6,080 nucleotides of DNA from an uncultured Alphaproteobacteria bacterium (GTDB lineage Bacteria > Pseudomonadota > Alphaproteobacteria > Caulobacterales > Caulobacteraceae). Both the position numbers and the translations under genes were made by a program. Under the pieces are notes generated by a model that searched no databases, was not told the DNA's origin, and worked only from the letters and a program-made list of their open reading frames with translations. Where the stretch lies: positions 1-6,080 of the forward strand of contig CAIZKE010000272.1 in NCBI GenBank assembly GCA_903933475.1, given 5' to 3'. Below, in pieces: positions 4,651 to 6,080 of this stretch; the stretch's first letter is position 1; each line of letters starts with the position of its first letter.

Positions 4651-5760
4651 ATGACCGACATCGCCGAACTGGAAGCCGCCAACACCGCCCGCATTGAGGG
4701 CTCCGCCGACCTTGCCGCCCTTGAGGAGGCGCGGGTCGCCTTGCTGGGCAAGTCCGGGAACGTGACCCTGCTGGCGCGGACCCTGGGCGGCCTGAGCCTG
4801 GAGGATCGCAAGATCCTGGGGCCGCAGATCAACCAGATGCGCGACCGGCTGGCCGCCCGGATCGAGGCCCGGAAGTCGGAGCTTGAGGCCGCGGAGCTGG
4901 AGGCGCGCCTGGACGCCGAGCGCGTGGACCTGTCCCTGCCCGCCCCACCCCGTCGCCGGGGCGGCGTGCACCCGACCCTGCAGGTGATGGACGAGATGGT
5001 CTCCATCTTCGCCGACATGGGGTTCGGGGTCGCCGAGGGGCCGGACATCGAGACCGACTTCAACAACTTCACCGCCCTGAACTTTCCGCCCAAGCACCCG
5101 GCGCGGGAAATGCACGACACCTTCTTCCTGCCCCCGGACGTGAACGGCGAACGCAAGGTCCTGCGCACCCACACCTCGCCCGTCCAGGTTCGGGTCATGA
5201 ACCGAACGAACGAGAAGCTGCCGTCCTGGATCGCCACCGGCCAGGAGCCGCCCATCCGCATCATCATTCCGGGACGCACCTTCCGGCAGGACTCCGACCA
5301 GACCCACACCCCGATGTTCCACCAGATCGAGGGTCTGGTGATCGACCGGGGCATCCACATGGGCCACCTGAAGTGGACCCTGGAGACCTTCATCGCCCGG
5401 TTCTTCGAGACCGACCGGGTCACCACCCGCTTCCGGCCCCACCACTTCCCCTTCACCGAGCCCTCGGCGGAGATGGACGTGAAGTGCGACCGTTCGGGCG
5501 GCGAGGTCCGGATCGGCGAGGGCGAGGACTGGCTGGAAATCCTCGGCTGCGGGATGGTCCACCCCAATGTCCTGCGGAACTGCGGCCTGGACCCGGAGGT
5601 CTGGCAGGGCTTCGCCTTCGGCTGCGGCGTCGACCGCCTCGGGGTGCTGAAGTACGGCATGCCCGACCTGCGCGACATGTTCGCCGCCGATGGCCGCTGG
5701 CTGGCCCATTACGGGTTCTCGGCCTTTTCTGCGCCCAATTCCGCCTCGGGCCTGAGCTAG
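4651..5760 (+). CDS. pheS: Phenylalanine--tRNA ligase alpha subunit
   Basis: This is the catalytic subunit (369 residues, family about 330-370) of the cytoplasmic alpha2-beta2 class II synthetase that charges tRNA-Phe. The N-terminal coiled-coil arm (about 1-90) contains LGKSG (32-36) and GPQINQMRDRL, both typical. The class II core begins at HPT (107-109) with motif 1. MHDTFF (154-159) is the conserved active-site region. Motif 2 is GRTFRQDSDQTHTPMFHQIEG (208-228, with R212, H219, F223, H224, Q225 and E227). The phenylalanine pocket has GFAFG (320-324), and motif 3 is GCGVDRLGVLKYG (324 onward, with R329). The C-terminus ends DLRDMFAADGRWLAHYGF plus a short tail. The ATG at 4651 gives a normal N-terminus despite a weak ribosome binding site. 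pheT follows after 10 bases. Confidence 0.97.
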   Translation: MTDIAELEAANTARIEGSADLAALEEARVALLGKSGNVTLLARTLGGLSLEDRKILGPQINQMRDRLAARIEARKSELEAAELEARLDAERVDLSLPAPPRRRGGVHPTLQVMDEMVSIFADMGFGVAEGPDIETDFNNFTALNFPPKHPAREMHDTFFLPPDVNGERKVLRTHTSPVQVRVMNRTNEKLPSWIATGQEPPIRIIIPGRTFRQDSDQTHTPMFHQIEGLVIDRGIHMGHLKWTLETFIARFFETDRVTTRFRPHHFPFTEPSAEMDVKCDRSGGEVRIGEGEDWLEILGCGMVHPNVLRNCGLDPEVWQGFAFGCGVDRLGVLKYGMPDLRDMFAADGRWLAHYGFSAFSAPNSASGLS

Positions 5761-5764
5761 GAGG
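5759..5764 (+). promoter_or_regulatory. Ribosome binding site of pheT overlapping the pheS stop
   Basis: AGGAGG overlaps the last two bases of the pheS TAG and sits 6 bases before the pheT ATG at 5771. Ribosomes ending pheS can reinitiate directly, matching the equal subunit need of the alpha2-beta2 enzyme. Confidence 0.8.
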
Positions 5765-5770
5765 ACTGAG

Positions 5771-6080
5771 ATGAAGTTCACACTCTCCTGGCTTGGCGAG
5801 CACCTCGACACCTCCGCCTCCGTCGCTGAGGTCGTCGAGGCCATGACCATGGCCGGCCTTGAGGTCGAGCACGTGGAAGACCCTGGCGCGCGCCTGGCCG
5901 ACTTTTCCGTCGCCCGCATCGTCGAGGCGGTCCAGCATCCCAATGCCGACCGGCTGCGGGTCTGCCAGGTCGACACCCTCGACGGTCGCAAGGAAATCGT
6001 CTGCGGGGCGCCCAACGCCCGGGCCGGCCTGACCACCATCTTCGCCCCCCTTGGCGCCTGCATTCCGGCCAATGGCCTGG
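5771..6080 (+). CDS. pheT: Phenylalanine--tRNA ligase beta subunit, N-terminal part (runs off window)
   Basis: The first 103 codons of the beta subunit (about 800 residues in full) are present with no stop before the window edge. MKFTLSWLGEHLDTSAS is the typical start. After GLEVEHVEDPGARLADF begins the OB-fold tRNA-binding-like domain, with VARIVEAVQHPNADRLRVCQVD (about residues 47-68) and IVCGAPNARAGL, the family's conserved core block. The beta subunit does not hold the aminoacylation site; it contributes tRNA binding and, in its B3/B4 region outside this window, editing of tyrosine. It follows pheS after 10 bases with a strong AGGAGG, so the two form one operon. Confidence 0.96.
   Translation, partial: MKFTLSWLGEHLDTSASVAEVVEAMTMAGLEVEHVEDPGARLADFSVARIVEAVQHPNADRLRVCQVDTLDGRKEIVCGAPNARAGLTTIFAPLGACIPANGL

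Noticed and set aside
4396..6072. Long antisense open frame (558 codons, minus strand) opposite pheS/pheT
   Set aside because: It lies opposite well-identified pheS, pheT and part of rplT. The translation is low-complexity G/R/A/V-rich with no domain. Long shadow frames are expected in GC-rich DNA with strong third-position bias.
1..6080. CRISPR array, tRNA, rRNA, insertion sequence or integrase
   Set aside because: No regularly spaced direct repeats, cloverleaf, rRNA segment or transposase/integrase sequence was seen on either strand.

Overview
The window is GC-rich, gene-dense bacterial DNA. Codon use is strongly G/C at third positions, and the IF3, L35, L20 and PheS/PheT proteins look alphaproteobacterial, most like Caulobacterales (Caulobacter, Phenylobacterium, Brevundimonas type). 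That placement comes from remembered family sequences and promoter style, not from a search.

Layout, left to right, all on the + strand. (1) The last 73 codons of a GT4-type glycosyltransferase overlap by 4 bp a GT9 (ADP-heptose:LPS heptosyltransferase family) gene; this is the end of a cell-envelope sugar operon. (2) infC (translation initiation factor IF3) begins at a rare ATT codon at 1278, not at the first ATG at 1389. (3) A 403-residue MFS drug/proton antiporter of TetA/DHA1 type has no Shine-Dalgarno and a promoter-like pair placed for a leaderless mRNA. (4) About 200 bp of less GC-rich, repeat-containing intergenic DNA leads into a type II toxin-antitoxin module, brnT-brnA. The brnT toxin frame is broken by a one-base shift near 3433-3435, while brnA is intact. 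(5) The translation genes resume with rpmI (L35) and rplT (L20), a strong intrinsic terminator, pheS, and the first 103 codons of pheT, which runs off the window.

The core is therefore the widespread infC / rpmI-rplT / pheS-pheT translation neighbourhood, with a transporter and a toxin-antitoxin locus lying between infC and rpmI. The ATT start suggests IF3 autoregulation. The rpmI leader has a hairpin that could be an L20 control site. The rplT-pheS terminator partly separates ribosomal-protein output from phenylalanyl-tRNA synthetase.

I see no wholly new system. The points most worth a second look are the ATT start, the frameshifted toxin beside an intact antitoxin with a palindromic operator-like site, and the dispersed-repeat-like element before it.
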